Assembly (NCBI RefSeq): GCF_902712855.1
Contig: NZ_LR743508.1
Span: 1,426,001-1,490,000 of the forward strand
Direction of reading: 5' to 3'
DNA: 64,000 bases
DNA from: Variovorax paradoxus
GTDB taxonomy: Bacteria; Pseudomonadota; Gammaproteobacteria; Burkholderiales; Burkholderiaceae_C
The notes beneath the pieces were generated by a model. The model did not search any database and had not been told where the DNA came from. It saw only the letters and a program-made list of their open reading frames with translations. This document shows, in pieces, positions 8,853-16,516 of the stretch. The translations under genes were made by a program, and so were the position numbers. How positions within the stretch are numbered: position 1 is the first letter of the stretch; the number at the start of each line of letters is the position of its first letter.

Positions 8853-9619
8853 ACGCAACAACCACTCCGCCGGTCCACGTCAGAAACCTCGCCAAGAGCT
8901 TCGGGCCGAACCATGTACTCCGGCAGATCGATCTCACCGTCGCGCGCGGCGAGGTCGTGGTGATCATGGGACCTTCGGGCTCCGGCAAGACCACGCTGAT
9001 CCGCTCGCTCAACTTCCTCGAGATGCCCGACCGCGGCACCGTGCGGATGTGCGGCATCGAGATCGCCGACGCGGGGTCCAGACCTTCGGCAGAGACTCGC
9101 CGCAAGATGCGCGAGATCCGGAAGAAGACGGCGATGGTCTTCCAGTCGTTCAACCTGTTCTCGCACATGACCGCCGTCGAGAACGTGATCGAAGGCATGG
9201 TCTCGGTGCAGGGCATTCGCAAGGCTGCGGCGTTGCCCCGCGGGCGCGAGCTGCTCGGCCAGGTCGGGCTGCTGGAAAAGGCCGACGAATACCCCGGCCG
9301 GCTGTCGGGCGGACAGAAGCAACGGGTGGCCATTGCCCGCGCTTTGGCGATGAATCCCGAAGTGATCCTTTTCGACGAGCCGACCTCCGCCCTGGACCCC
9401 GAGCTGCGCGGCGAAGTCCTGAAGGTGATGCGCGAACTCGCCGACAAGGGCATGACCATGCTCGTGGTGACGCACGAGACGCACTTCGCGAAAGACGTGG
9501 CCGACCGGATCGTGTTCATGGAAGGCGGCGTGATCGTGGACGACGCCACGCCGGAGCACTTCTTCGGCCCCACCGCGAGCCAACGCTCGAAGGACTTCCT
9601 GGGGCTGATCAGGGATTGA
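8849..9619 (+). CDS. amino-acid ABC transporter ATP-binding protein
   Basis: A 256-residue cytoplasmic ATPase. Walker A is GPSGSGKTT (residues 41-49), followed by the Q-loop MVFQSFNLFSHMTAVENV, the signature LSGGQKQRVAIARAL, Walker B VILFDEPTSALDPE and the switch histidine in VVTHETHF. This is the GlnQ/HisP/TcyC class, specific to polar amino-acid importers. The start is the ATG overlapping the permease stop; the open frame extends further upstream only as a shadow of metC and the permease. It closes the metC-permease-ATPase operon and converges on the gene at 9681 across a hairpin. Confidence 0.92.
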   Translation: MNATTTPPVHVRNLAKSFGPNHVLRQIDLTVARGEVVVIMGPSGSGKTTLIRSLNFLEMPDRGTVRMCGIEIADAGSRPSAETRRKMREIRKKTAMVFQSFNLFSHMTAVENVIEGMVSVQGIRKAAALPRGRELLGQVGLLEKADEYPGRLSGGQKQRVAIARALAMNPEVILFDEPTSALDPELRGEVLKVMRELADKGMTMLVVTHETHFAKDVADRIVFMEGGVIVDDATPEHFFGPTASQRSKDFLGLIRD

Positions 9620-9649
9620 GGACAGCGTCGCGTTGCCGATGGGCGGATG

Positions 9650-9673
9650 GCGTGGCGATCCTGCCCGCCACGC
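9650..9673. terminator. hairpin between convergent genes
   Basis: Inverted repeat GCGTGGCG / CGCCACGC with an 8-base loop, lying in the 61-bp gap between two converging genes. No T-run follows on either strand, so it could slow or end transcription from both sides only with help (weak terminator by inference). Confidence 0.4.
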
Positions 9674-9680
9674 TGGCGCT

Positions 9681-10682
9681 TCAGGCCTGCGATTGCAGGC
9701 GCACGATTTCCTGCTTCAGGAGCCCGAGAAAGGGATCGCGAAGCGCCGCGTCCGTGTAGGAGGGCAGTGCGATGGGCAGGTTGGCGCCGGTCGACAGCCG
9801 GTCGCCTTTCTCCGATATCTGCAGGGCGCTCGCATCCACTTGCGCAAGCGCGATGCGCAACGGCGATTCCATCAGGTCCTTTCCGTACAGCGCCTTCGAG
9901 GTCAGCGCGAGGCCGTACGGGCCGCCGAAGAGCGGGAAGTCGACCAGCGCAAACTGCAGGGCTTCGTCGGCGGGAATCTGGAACTTGCCGATGACCTTGC
10001 CGAGCTTCTTGGAGAGCTTGGGGTTGAGCGGATCGAGCAGTGCCTCGCCCGCATCATGCTCGGCCACCAGTTCGGCGAGCTTCCATTCGCGCAGCCGGGG
10101 CTGCCGCAGGCTGCCATGCTGCGCGTGATACCCGATCACCGTGCCGATCACCGCCTGCAGCGATGCGCCGCATCGCGCCGACAGATCGGATTGCGGACAC
10201 TGCGCGAGGTCGGCCCAGTCCTTCCAGGCTTTATAGCCTGCGAGCAGGGGCGACACGAAGCCTTGCACCACATCGACGCCCGTCGGCAGAGCCTGGCCTC
10301 GCGCAGGCGCCGGTGCGGCCGACAGTACCGTGAAATCGTCCTGCACGTAGATCGCCTGATCGGTCAGCAGAAAACCCTGCGACGTGCGCTTGCCGCTGAA
10401 CCGGTTCATCGCGTGATAGCCGAGGAAGAGAAGCGGGATCTCGTCGTCCACCAGGGGCCTGGGCAGGTACATCTGCTCCACCGCCTGGGCGAACACCTGT
10501 GCGGCGTCGTCGTGATCGGGATGGTCGAGCTGGTCGGGCAGGAAGAGGAACGCGGAGAGTCCGGCGCTGGACGGTTCCTGCACCTGCTGGCGAACCTGCG
10601 AACGCAGCGCATCGCCGTGCCGCGCCTGCTCTTGCGGCAGCATATCCAGGTAGTCGGTGAAAGACGAAAAGACGATCGACAT
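9681..10682 (-). CDS. hypothetical protein with an apparent internal duplication
   Basis: A 333-residue cytoplasmic protein I do not recognise. The start at 10682 is set by a strong AGGGAGGG 8 bases before the ATG; the open frame continues far upstream without support. Two stretches look alike: DEIPLLFLGYHAMNRFSG then GFLLTDQAIYVQDDF (about residues 79-116), and DEALQFALVDFPLFGG then GLALTSKALYGKDL (about 240-275). The pattern (aliphatic strand, turn, L-T-x2-A-[IL]-Y-x2-D) resembles the strand found in bacterial PH-like domains, so a tandem PH-like protein is possible. No signal peptide or membrane span is seen. It stands alone between a transport operon and the sulfur island. Confidence 0.7.
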   Translation of the reverse strand: MSIVFSSFTDYLDMLPQEQARHGDALRSQVRQQVQEPSSAGLSAFLFLPDQLDHPDHDDAAQVFAQAVEQMYLPRPLVDDEIPLLFLGYHAMNRFSGKRTSQGFLLTDQAIYVQDDFTVLSAAPAPARGQALPTGVDVVQGFVSPLLAGYKAWKDWADLAQCPQSDLSARCGASLQAVIGTVIGYHAQHGSLRQPRLREWKLAELVAEHDAGEALLDPLNPKLSKKLGKVIGKFQIPADEALQFALVDFPLFGGPYGLALTSKALYGKDLMESPLRIALAQVDASALQISEKGDRLSTGANLPIALPSYTDAALRDPFLGLLKQEIVRLQSQA

Positions 10683-11232
10683 GTCGCAGTCCCTCCCTGA
10701 AGGTGTTCTTGGAAGGCCCAGTATGCCGCCAGTGGCGGCGATCGGCCCGCCGGCAGCGCGCGCAGGCGACGCGATGCGTTGCGCGCGCCGGCCCTCGTGG
10801 AGGGCTGGCATCTGCCGGCCGCTGCAGCGAGAGTGATTCTTCTGAGCGCGAGATATGCGTTCTGAGCCGGTCCGCCCGCGATCCTGAAGTGAGGCAGCCG
10901 CTGCAGCAAGTGCGGCGAGCGTCATGAAGACACGCCGCCGGCCGGTGCCTGCGTGCCGGGGCCTGCTCGCCGTCCTTGCAGCCGCCGCAGACGAAGGCGT
11001 GTTCCGATGAACTCGTCGTGACACAGCGTGCGGGGCGGACGGTCCCTCGAGCCAACGAACGTGGCCGTCGGATGCTCGACCCGCCCGGCACGCGTCCTGC
11101 AGCGCGCGATCTTTCTCAAGCATGACCAGCAAACGCAACGCGACCCTGATGGCGACCAGGGCCGGTTCTCGACAGGAGAACCTTGCGGTGGGGCCGGCGG
11201 GGGACGCCTGAGGTCTGCGGCGGGCCGAGCGG
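10683..11232. other. 550-bp stretch without a convincing gene
   Basis: Open frames here have no ribosome-binding sites and no family resemblance. A small hairpin GCCGCC-AGT-GGCGGC lies at 10725-10739, upstream of the minus-strand gene. It separates the unknown gene at 9681 from the organosulfur island. I see no tRNA, repeat or mobile-element end. Confidence 0.5.
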
Positions 11233-12600
11233 CTACGCCGCCGATTCCTGCGCCGTGCCAACGGCCTTCAGCTGCGCAGGATGCCGCGGGCGCTGCAGGC
11301 CCAGGTGCTCGCGCAGCGTGCGCCCCTCATACTCGGTGCGGAACAGTCCCCTGCGGCGCAGTTCCGGCAGCACCAGCTCGATGAAGTCATCCAGCCCGCC
11401 CGGGAACCACGGCGACATGATGTTGAAGCCGTCCGCGCCGCCTTCCTCGAACCACTGCTGCAGCTGGTCCGCGATGCTGGCTGGCGTGCCGACGACCTGC
11501 TGGTGGCCGCGCGCGCCGGCGATGCGCAGGTACAGGTCGCGGATGCTCAGGTTCTCTCGGCGCGCCAGGTCGACCAGCAGCCGCTGGCGGCTCTTCGGCC
11601 CGTTGGTCTCGGGCAGCTCGGGCAGCGGCCCGTCCACCGGCAGGCCCGAGAAATCGAAGCCCCCGATCACGCCCGACAGCAGCGACACGCCCACCACCGG
11701 ATGCACCAGGTCCTGCAACTGCGCGAACTTCTCTTCCGCCTCGGCCTGCGTCCGGCCCACCACCGGGAAGATGCCGGGCATGATCTTCACGCTGTCGGGG
11801 TCGCGGCCATAGGCGGCCGCGCGGGCCTTGATGTCGGCGTAGAACTCCTTCGCCTCGTCGAAGGTCTGGTGCGCCACGAAGATCACCTCGGCCGTGCGCG
11901 CCGCCAGGTCGCGGCCGGCCTCCGATGCGCCGGCCTGCACCACCACCGGCCGGCCCTGCGGCGAGCGCGAGACGTTCAGCGGCCCGCGCACCGAGAAGTG
12001 CTTGCCCTTGTGGCCGAGCACATGCAGCTTGTCTTCGTCGAAGTAGCGGCCGCTTTCCTTGTCGCGCACGAAGGTGTCGTCTTCCCAGCTGTCCCACAGC
12101 CCGGTGACCACGTCGTGGAACTCGGCCGCACGCTCGTAGCGCAACGCGTGTTCGAAGTGCTCATCGCGATTGAAGTTCTGCGCCTCGCCCGTGCCGCTGG
12201 AGGTGACCAGGTTCCAGCCCGAGCGGCCGCCGCTGATCTGGTCGAGCGAGGCGAACTTGCGCGCCACGTTGAAGGGCTCGTTGAAGCTGGTCGAGACGGT
12301 GGCGATCAGGCCGATGCGCTCGGTCACCGCGGCCAGCGCCGACAGCAGCGTGAGCGGCTCGAAGTGGTCGCTGCGCGCGGTGCGCGACAGCGAGGGGAGG
12401 TCGCTGCTGCGCACGCCCACCGAGTCGGCCAGGAACACCGCATCGAACTTCGCGGCTTCCGCCTTCTGCGCGAGCTGCACGTAGTGCCTGAAGTTGCTCC
12501 CCGCATCGGCCTGCGCGCCGGGGTGGCGCCATGCGGCGATGTGGTGGCCGGTCTGCATGAGGAAGGCGCCGAGCTTGAACTGGCGGGTCGATGTGGCCAT
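11233..12600 (-). CDS. FMN-dependent monooxygenase, NtaA/SnaA/DszA family
   Basis: A 455-residue two-component flavin monooxygenase of the bacterial luciferase-like group. It uses FMNH2 from a separate reductase to oxidise a C-S or C-N bond; relatives act on dibenzothiophene sulfone, nitrilotriacetate and sulfur compounds. Family landmarks are GHHIAAWRHPGAQADAG at the N-terminus, FDAVFLADSV, LDQISGGRSGWNLVTSS, GRPVVVQAGASEAGRDLAA (flavin-phosphate region) and GADGFNIMSPWFPGGLDDF near the end. I start it at 12600 (MATSTRQFKLG); in-frame upstream codons are not supported. It ends the SsuABC-like block but has its own promoter element (12657-12685), so it can be read separately. Substrate unknown, organosulfur by context. 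Confidence 0.88.
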   Translation of the reverse strand: MATSTRQFKLGAFLMQTGHHIAAWRHPGAQADAGSNFRHYVQLAQKAEAAKFDAVFLADSVGVRSSDLPSLSRTARSDHFEPLTLLSALAAVTERIGLIATVSTSFNEPFNVARKFASLDQISGGRSGWNLVTSSGTGEAQNFNRDEHFEHALRYERAAEFHDVVTGLWDSWEDDTFVRDKESGRYFDEDKLHVLGHKGKHFSVRGPLNVSRSPQGRPVVVQAGASEAGRDLAARTAEVIFVAHQTFDEAKEFYADIKARAAAYGRDPDSVKIMPGIFPVVGRTQAEAEEKFAQLQDLVHPVVGVSLLSGVIGGFDFSGLPVDGPLPELPETNGPKSRQRLLVDLARRENLSIRDLYLRIAGARGHQQVVGTPASIADQLQQWFEEGGADGFNIMSPWFPGGLDDFIELVLPELRRRGLFRTEYEGRTLREHLGLQRPRHPAQLKAVGTAQESAA

Positions 12601-12656
12601 GGCGTGGATTCGGGTGATGGAAATGGCCCTGAAGCGTAGGCGCGGCGCCCGCATGT

Positions 12657-12685
12657 CCAAAGAAGGCTTTCGCGTTTGCTTAGGC
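12657..12685 (-). promoter_or_regulatory. 29-bp sulfur-island promoter element, copy 1
   Basis: Begins CCAAAGAAGGCTTT and ends TTGCTTAGGC on the plus strand; on the coding (minus) strand it reads GCCTAAGCA...TTCTTTGG. It lies 57 bp upstream of the FMN monooxygenase start. It differs from copy 2 (18104-18132) at only two of 29 positions. TTCTTT would serve as a weak -35, with a CCTACG-like -10 about 18 bases on, as expected for an activator-dependent promoter (inference). Confidence 0.65.
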
Positions 12686-12750
12686 GCTCGCGTGCATGTG
12701 CGGGCAGACGGGCGTCCCGCCGCTCGCGGCAAGTGTGAAGAGGATGCCGT

Positions 12751-13617
12751 TCACCAGGCGAGCTGGAGCCCGGGCGGCAGCCCCGGCACCGGCAGGCCGC
12801 CCCGGGGCTGCGGCGGCACCGGGCGCGCGTCCGCGCCGCTGTCGATGAAGTCGCCCAGTACATCGTCGCGCAGGCGGATGAACGCGGGGTCGCTGCGGTT
12901 GCGCGGGTGCGGCAGGTCGATGTCGACCGTGCGGCGGATGCGCCCCGGCGACGGCTGCATCACCACCACGCGGTCGCCGAGGAACACGGCTTCTTCCACG
13001 TCGTGCGTCACCAGCAGCATGGTGATGCGTTCCTTCTGCCAGATGCGCTGCAGTTCGTTCTGCAGCCGCGAGCGGGTGAGCGCGTCGAGCGCGCCGAAGG
13101 GTTCGTCGAGCAGCAGCACGCGCGGGCGGTTCACCAGGCCGCGCGCGATCGCCACGCGCTGCGCCATCCCGCCGGAGATCTGGTGCGGCCACGAGCGCTC
13201 GAAGCCCTCCAGGCCGACCAGCGCCACGTGCTCGGCCACCAGTTCAGCCTTCTCGCGCGCGGTGAGGTGCGCGTTGCGCAGCCCTACAGCGATGTTCTGC
13301 GCCACCGTGAGCCACGGGAACAGCCGGTGGTCCTGGAACACGATGCCGCGCTCGCGGCCGGTGCCCGAGACCGGCTGGCCGCCCAGCAGGATCTGTCCTT
13401 CGTACTGGGTGTCCAGCCCGAGGATCAGCCGCAGCAGGGTCGACTTGCCGCAGCCGCTCGCGCCCACGATGCTCACGAAGCGGCCCTCGGGCACGTGCAG
13501 GTCGATGCCTTCGAGCACCTGCAGTTCGCCGCCCTGCGCCTGGGCGTGGGTGTAGCGCTTGCCGAGGCCGCGGATGTCGAGCTCGTTGGAGGTCTGTGTG
13601 GTCAGGGGAGTGCTCAT
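12751..13617 (-). CDS. sulfonate/taurine-type ABC transporter ATP-binding protein (SsuB-like)
   Basis: A 288-residue ATPase of the nitrate/sulfonate/taurine class. Walker A GASGCGKST, Q-loop IVFQDHRLFPWLTVAQNI, signature ISGGMAQRVAIARGL and Walker B VLLLDEPFGALDA are all intact, and LFPWLTV is characteristic of this class. Start at 13617 (MSTPLTTQ); the upstream extension is a shadow of the permease gene. It follows two permeases (16-bp gap) and energises them for uptake of a sulfonate-like compound. About 150 bp then separate it from the monooxygenase gene, leaving room for a separate promoter. Confidence 0.92.
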   Translation of the reverse strand: MSTPLTTQTSNELDIRGLGKRYTHAQAQGGELQVLEGIDLHVPEGRFVSIVGASGCGKSTLLRLILGLDTQYEGQILLGGQPVSGTGRERGIVFQDHRLFPWLTVAQNIAVGLRNAHLTAREKAELVAEHVALVGLEGFERSWPHQISGGMAQRVAIARGLVNRPRVLLLDEPFGALDALTRSRLQNELQRIWQKERITMLLVTHDVEEAVFLGDRVVVMQPSPGRIRRTVDIDLPHPRNRSDPAFIRLRDDVLGDFIDSGADARPVPPQPRGGLPVPGLPPGLQLAW

Positions 13618-13633
13618 GGGTTGAAGCCTTGTC

Positions 13634-14449
13634 TCAGTTCGCGCGCCCGGTCCAGCGCGCCAGCCGGCGTTCGAGTGCACGGGCGGCGGCGTTCATCAGC
13701 CAGCCGACAGTGCCGATGACGACCATGCCGAAGATGACCAGGTCCATCTGGAAATGCTCGCTGCCTTCGATCAGCGTGTTGCCGATGCCCTTGCCGGCCA
13801 CCAGCAGGTATTCGGCGCCGATGGTCGCGAGCCAGGAATAGATGAGGGCAAGGTAGACGCCCGTGAAGATCGACGGCAGCGCCGCCGGCAGCACCACCTG
13901 CGTGACCGTCTGCCAGCGGGTGAAGCCGTACACGCGCGCCACCTCCAGCAGGCCGGGCGGCACGGTACGGATGCCGTCGCAGGTGTTCACCACCACCGGC
14001 ACCAGCGCGGCCAGCGACAGGAACACCACCTTGGCCACGTCGCCCAGTCCGAACCACACCGAGATCAGCGGAATCCATGCGAACAGCGAGATCTGCTTGA
14101 AGGTGTTGAAGCTCGGGCCGACGATGCGGTCGAACAGCGGCGACAGGCCGAGCAGTGCGCCCAGCAGCAGGCCCGACAACGTGCCGATCGCGAAGCCCGT
14201 GGCCTCGCGGGCCAGGCTGGCGCCCAGCGCGCGCCACAGCCGACCGCTCGCGACCTGGTCGACGGCGGTGTCGACCACCTTGGCCGGCGACACCAGCAGG
14301 GCGGAATTGGCGATGTCCAGCGATGACAGCAGCCACCACATCGCAATGGCGAGCGCCGGCAGCACCAGGCCGCGCCAGCGGCTGCGCCCGGCCTGCCGCA
14401 GCGGCTGCACGGCGGCCAGTTCCGCGGCGTCCGTTGCCGTGCGGTTCAT
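13634..14449 (-). CDS. sulfonate-type ABC transporter permease 2 (SsuC-like)
   Basis: A 271-residue inner-membrane permease with about six spans. The EAA loop reads EVARVYGFTRWQTVTQVVLPAALPSI (about residues 166-190), followed by GVYLALIYSWLATIGAEYL, typical of SsuC/TauC. The start at 14449 overlaps the stop of the first permease by 4 bp (ATGA), so the two are translationally coupled. Having two different permeases in one operon suggests a heterodimeric channel, less common than the SsuC homodimer. Substrate is unknown but the neighbours point to an organosulfonate. Confidence 0.9.
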   Translation of the reverse strand: MNRTATDAAELAAVQPLRQAGRSRWRGLVLPALAIAMWWLLSSLDIANSALLVSPAKVVDTAVDQVASGRLWRALGASLAREATGFAIGTLSGLLLGALLGLSPLFDRIVGPSFNTFKQISLFAWIPLISVWFGLGDVAKVVFLSLAALVPVVVNTCDGIRTVPPGLLEVARVYGFTRWQTVTQVVLPAALPSIFTGVYLALIYSWLATIGAEYLLVAGKGIGNTLIEGSEHFQMDLVIFGMVVIGTVGWLMNAAARALERRLARWTGRAN

Positions 14450-15294
14450 CGCTTGCCTCCGGGCCGGTGGCGGTTCGCCGCCGCTTCCAGGCGGTCGAGC
14501 AGCCGGTCGATGGCATAGCCGATGGCACCGACCACGATCACTGCGGCCATCACCAGGTCGAGCTGGAACAGCTGGCGCCCGTACACGATGAGGTAGCCCA
14601 GCCCTTCGCTCGATGCCACGAGCTCCACCACGACGAGCGACAGCCATGCCTTGGTGAAGCCCAGGCGCACGCCCGTGAAGAGCGTGGGCACTGCATGCGG
14701 CAGCACGATCTCGAGCACCTGCTGGCGCCGGGTGTAGCCGTAGACCTCGCCCACCTCGCGCAGCGACACCGGCGTCTGGCGGAAACCTTGCAGCGTGTTC
14801 AGCGCCACCGGCACCAGCGCCGCCTTGGCGATGAGGATGTACTTCAGCGGCTCGCCGATGCCCACGATCAGCAGCACGAAAGGCAGCCAGGCGAGCACCG
14901 GGATCTGCACCAGCGCGTTGAAGCTGGGCAGCACATAGGCCTCGAGGCGCCGCGACAGCCCCATGGCCGAGCCCAGCACCAGCCCGATCAGCGTGCCGAT
15001 GGCGAAGCCCACGCCCACGCGCGTGAAACTGGTGCTCACGTGCAGCCACAGGTCGCCGTTGGACGCCAGGTCGCGCAGCGTGTCCCACACGAACTGCGGC
15101 GGCGGCAGCACCTGCGGGGAGATCCAGCCCTGCTCGGCGCCGGCGAACCACAGCGCGAGAAGAGCGACGGGAAGCAGCCAGGGCAGGGCGGCGTCGACCA
15201 GCCGCACGGCGATGCGGCGCCAGGGCAACGTCGGACGTGCGGACGGGGCGCCGTGCCGTTCAAGCGCCGCAGAGAGTTCGGCTTCGGCGCTCAT
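14446..15294 (-). CDS. sulfonate-type ABC transporter permease 1 (SsuC-like)
   Basis: A 282-residue permease paralogous to the next gene. The EAA loop is EVGEVYGYTRRQQVLEIVLPHAVPTL (about 178-203), then FTGVRLGFTKAWLSLVVVEL. The N-terminus (residues 1-30) is hydrophilic and cytoplasmic. It pairs with the overlapping second permease. The gap to the binding-protein gene (133 bp) contains a strong hairpin that could reduce read-through, giving more binding protein than permease (inference). Confidence 0.9.
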   Translation of the reverse strand: MSAEAELSAALERHGAPSARPTLPWRRIAVRLVDAALPWLLPVALLALWFAGAEQGWISPQVLPPPQFVWDTLRDLASNGDLWLHVSTSFTRVGVGFAIGTLIGLVLGSAMGLSRRLEAYVLPSFNALVQIPVLAWLPFVLLIVGIGEPLKYILIAKAALVPVALNTLQGFRQTPVSLREVGEVYGYTRRQQVLEIVLPHAVPTLFTGVRLGFTKAWLSLVVVELVASSEGLGYLIVYGRQLFQLDLVMAAVIVVGAIGYAIDRLLDRLEAAANRHRPGGKR

Positions 15295-15354
15295 CGGTAT
15301 CGCTCACTTCGCGGCGAGTGGGATGAAGACACCGCGCGGTCCGGGTCTTGCTCC

Positions 15355-15374
15355 CTCTCCCGCGAGCGGGAGAG
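15355..15374. repeat. intergenic palindrome inside the SsuABC-like operon
   Basis: Perfect 8-bp stem CTCTCCCG / CGGGAGAG with loop CGAG, preceded by TTGCTCC. A related but imperfect sequence (TTTGCTCCCTCCGCC...GGGGAGG) lies at about 30174-30200 in the second SsuABC-like operon. Both sit between a transporter gene and the next, as dispersed intergenic palindromes do. It may stabilise the upstream binding-protein mRNA or attenuate the permeases. Confidence 0.5.
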
Positions 15375-15427
15375 AGGGCAACGCGAGTCGCCCTGCCCGA
15401 GCTTGGAGAGACAAGGCAACGGCGCGC

Positions 15428-16516
15428 TCATTTCGCAGCGACCGATGCACCGGCCGCCGGCTGGCCCTTCGCATCGAAGGCGGTCCAGAAATCCTCCAGC
15501 CCCTGCTTCTTCAGTGCCGCCTTCAGGTAGCGCGTGTCGAACCAGTCGTCCACCGACACCTCGCGCCGTATCAGCCTGAGCTTGAGCGCGTCGGCCACCA
15601 CGGCCTTGTAGCGCGCGACGATGAACGCGTCGGCCAGCGGCGAGTTGCGCACGGCCAGCGGCTGCCGGTCGAACTCGGCCGCCCACGACGCCACCGGCGT
15701 GCCGCTGCGCGCCCAGATCCGGAAGAGTTCGTCGCGGTTCTTCTCCTCCGACGACCAGTGCGCCGCGCGCACGAACACGTCGACCACGCGCTGCACCTCG
15801 GCCGGATTCGCCTGCTCGAACTCGCTGCGCACCAGCAGCGAGGCCTGGCGTGTGAAGGCCGGGTCCTGCCCCTGCGTGGAGTACACGACCTTGGCCAGCC
15901 CCTGGTCCCGCACCTTGAACCACTCGTAGCCGCCGAAGGCCGCGTCCACACCGTTGGAGACCAGGGCCGCCTGTGCGCTGCCGGTGTCCAGGTTCACGCC
16001 CTTGATGTCGCGCTCCGCCAGGCCGTTGGCAGCCAGCACGTTGATGGCGACCAGATGCCCGTTGGTGCCCCGGAAGATCGAGACGGTGCGGCCCTTCAGG
16101 TCCTTGATCGACTGCACCTGCGACTTCACCGGCGCCACCAGGTAGAGGTTGTTGCGCGCGCCGCTCACCAGCAGCAGCTTGGTCTTCAGCCCGTTGGAGC
16201 GCCCGACGATCGACGGCAGGTCGCCCTGGTATGCAAAGTCGATCTGCTTGTTTGATAGTGCCTCGTTCACCGCCGGGCCCGCGCCCTTGAAGAACAGCCA
16301 CTCGACCTTGATGCCCGAGGCCTTGAACTCTTCCTCCAGCCAGTTGTTGGCGCGTGCCACGCCGCCGGGCGAACCGCCCCAGGTGACGGGGTCGCCGCCG
16401 CCGGCCGTGGCCACGCCGATGCGGATGGTGTCGGGCGCCGCGTGCGCGGCGGTGGCGCAAGCCAGGGCGACGGCGAACGCCGCGGCCCAGCGCGACAGAT
16501 GCTTCATGGCGCTCAT
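15428..16516 (-). CDS. aliphatic-sulfonate-type ABC transporter substrate-binding protein
   Basis: Periplasmic binding protein of the SsuA/NMT1 class, 362 residues. A Sec signal peptide is clear: a basic start, then WAAAFAVALACATAAHA with cleavage before APDTIRIG. The mature part has the family features GGDPVTWGGSPGGVA, DFAYQGDLPSIVGRSNGLKTKL, LKGRTVSIFRGTNGHLVAINVL and DAAFGGYEWF. The annotated ATG overlaps the stop of the upstream amidohydrolase by 4 bp; MKHLSRW nine bases in is an alternative start. The ligand is probably a sulfonate; the neighbouring FMN monooxygenase and amidohydrolase would process it. Confidence 0.88.
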   Translation of the reverse strand: MSAMKHLSRWAAAFAVALACATAAHAAPDTIRIGVATAGGGDPVTWGGSPGGVARANNWLEEEFKASGIKVEWLFFKGAGPAVNEALSNKQIDFAYQGDLPSIVGRSNGLKTKLLLVSGARNNLYLVAPVKSQVQSIKDLKGRTVSIFRGTNGHLVAINVLAANGLAERDIKGVNLDTGSAQAALVSNGVDAAFGGYEWFKVRDQGLAKVVYSTQGQDPAFTRQASLLVRSEFEQANPAEVQRVVDVFVRAAHWSSEEKNRDELFRIWARSGTPVASWAAEFDRQPLAVRNSPLADAFIVARYKAVVADALKLRLIRREVSVDDWFDTRYLKAALKKQGLEDFWTAFDAKGQPAAGASVAAK

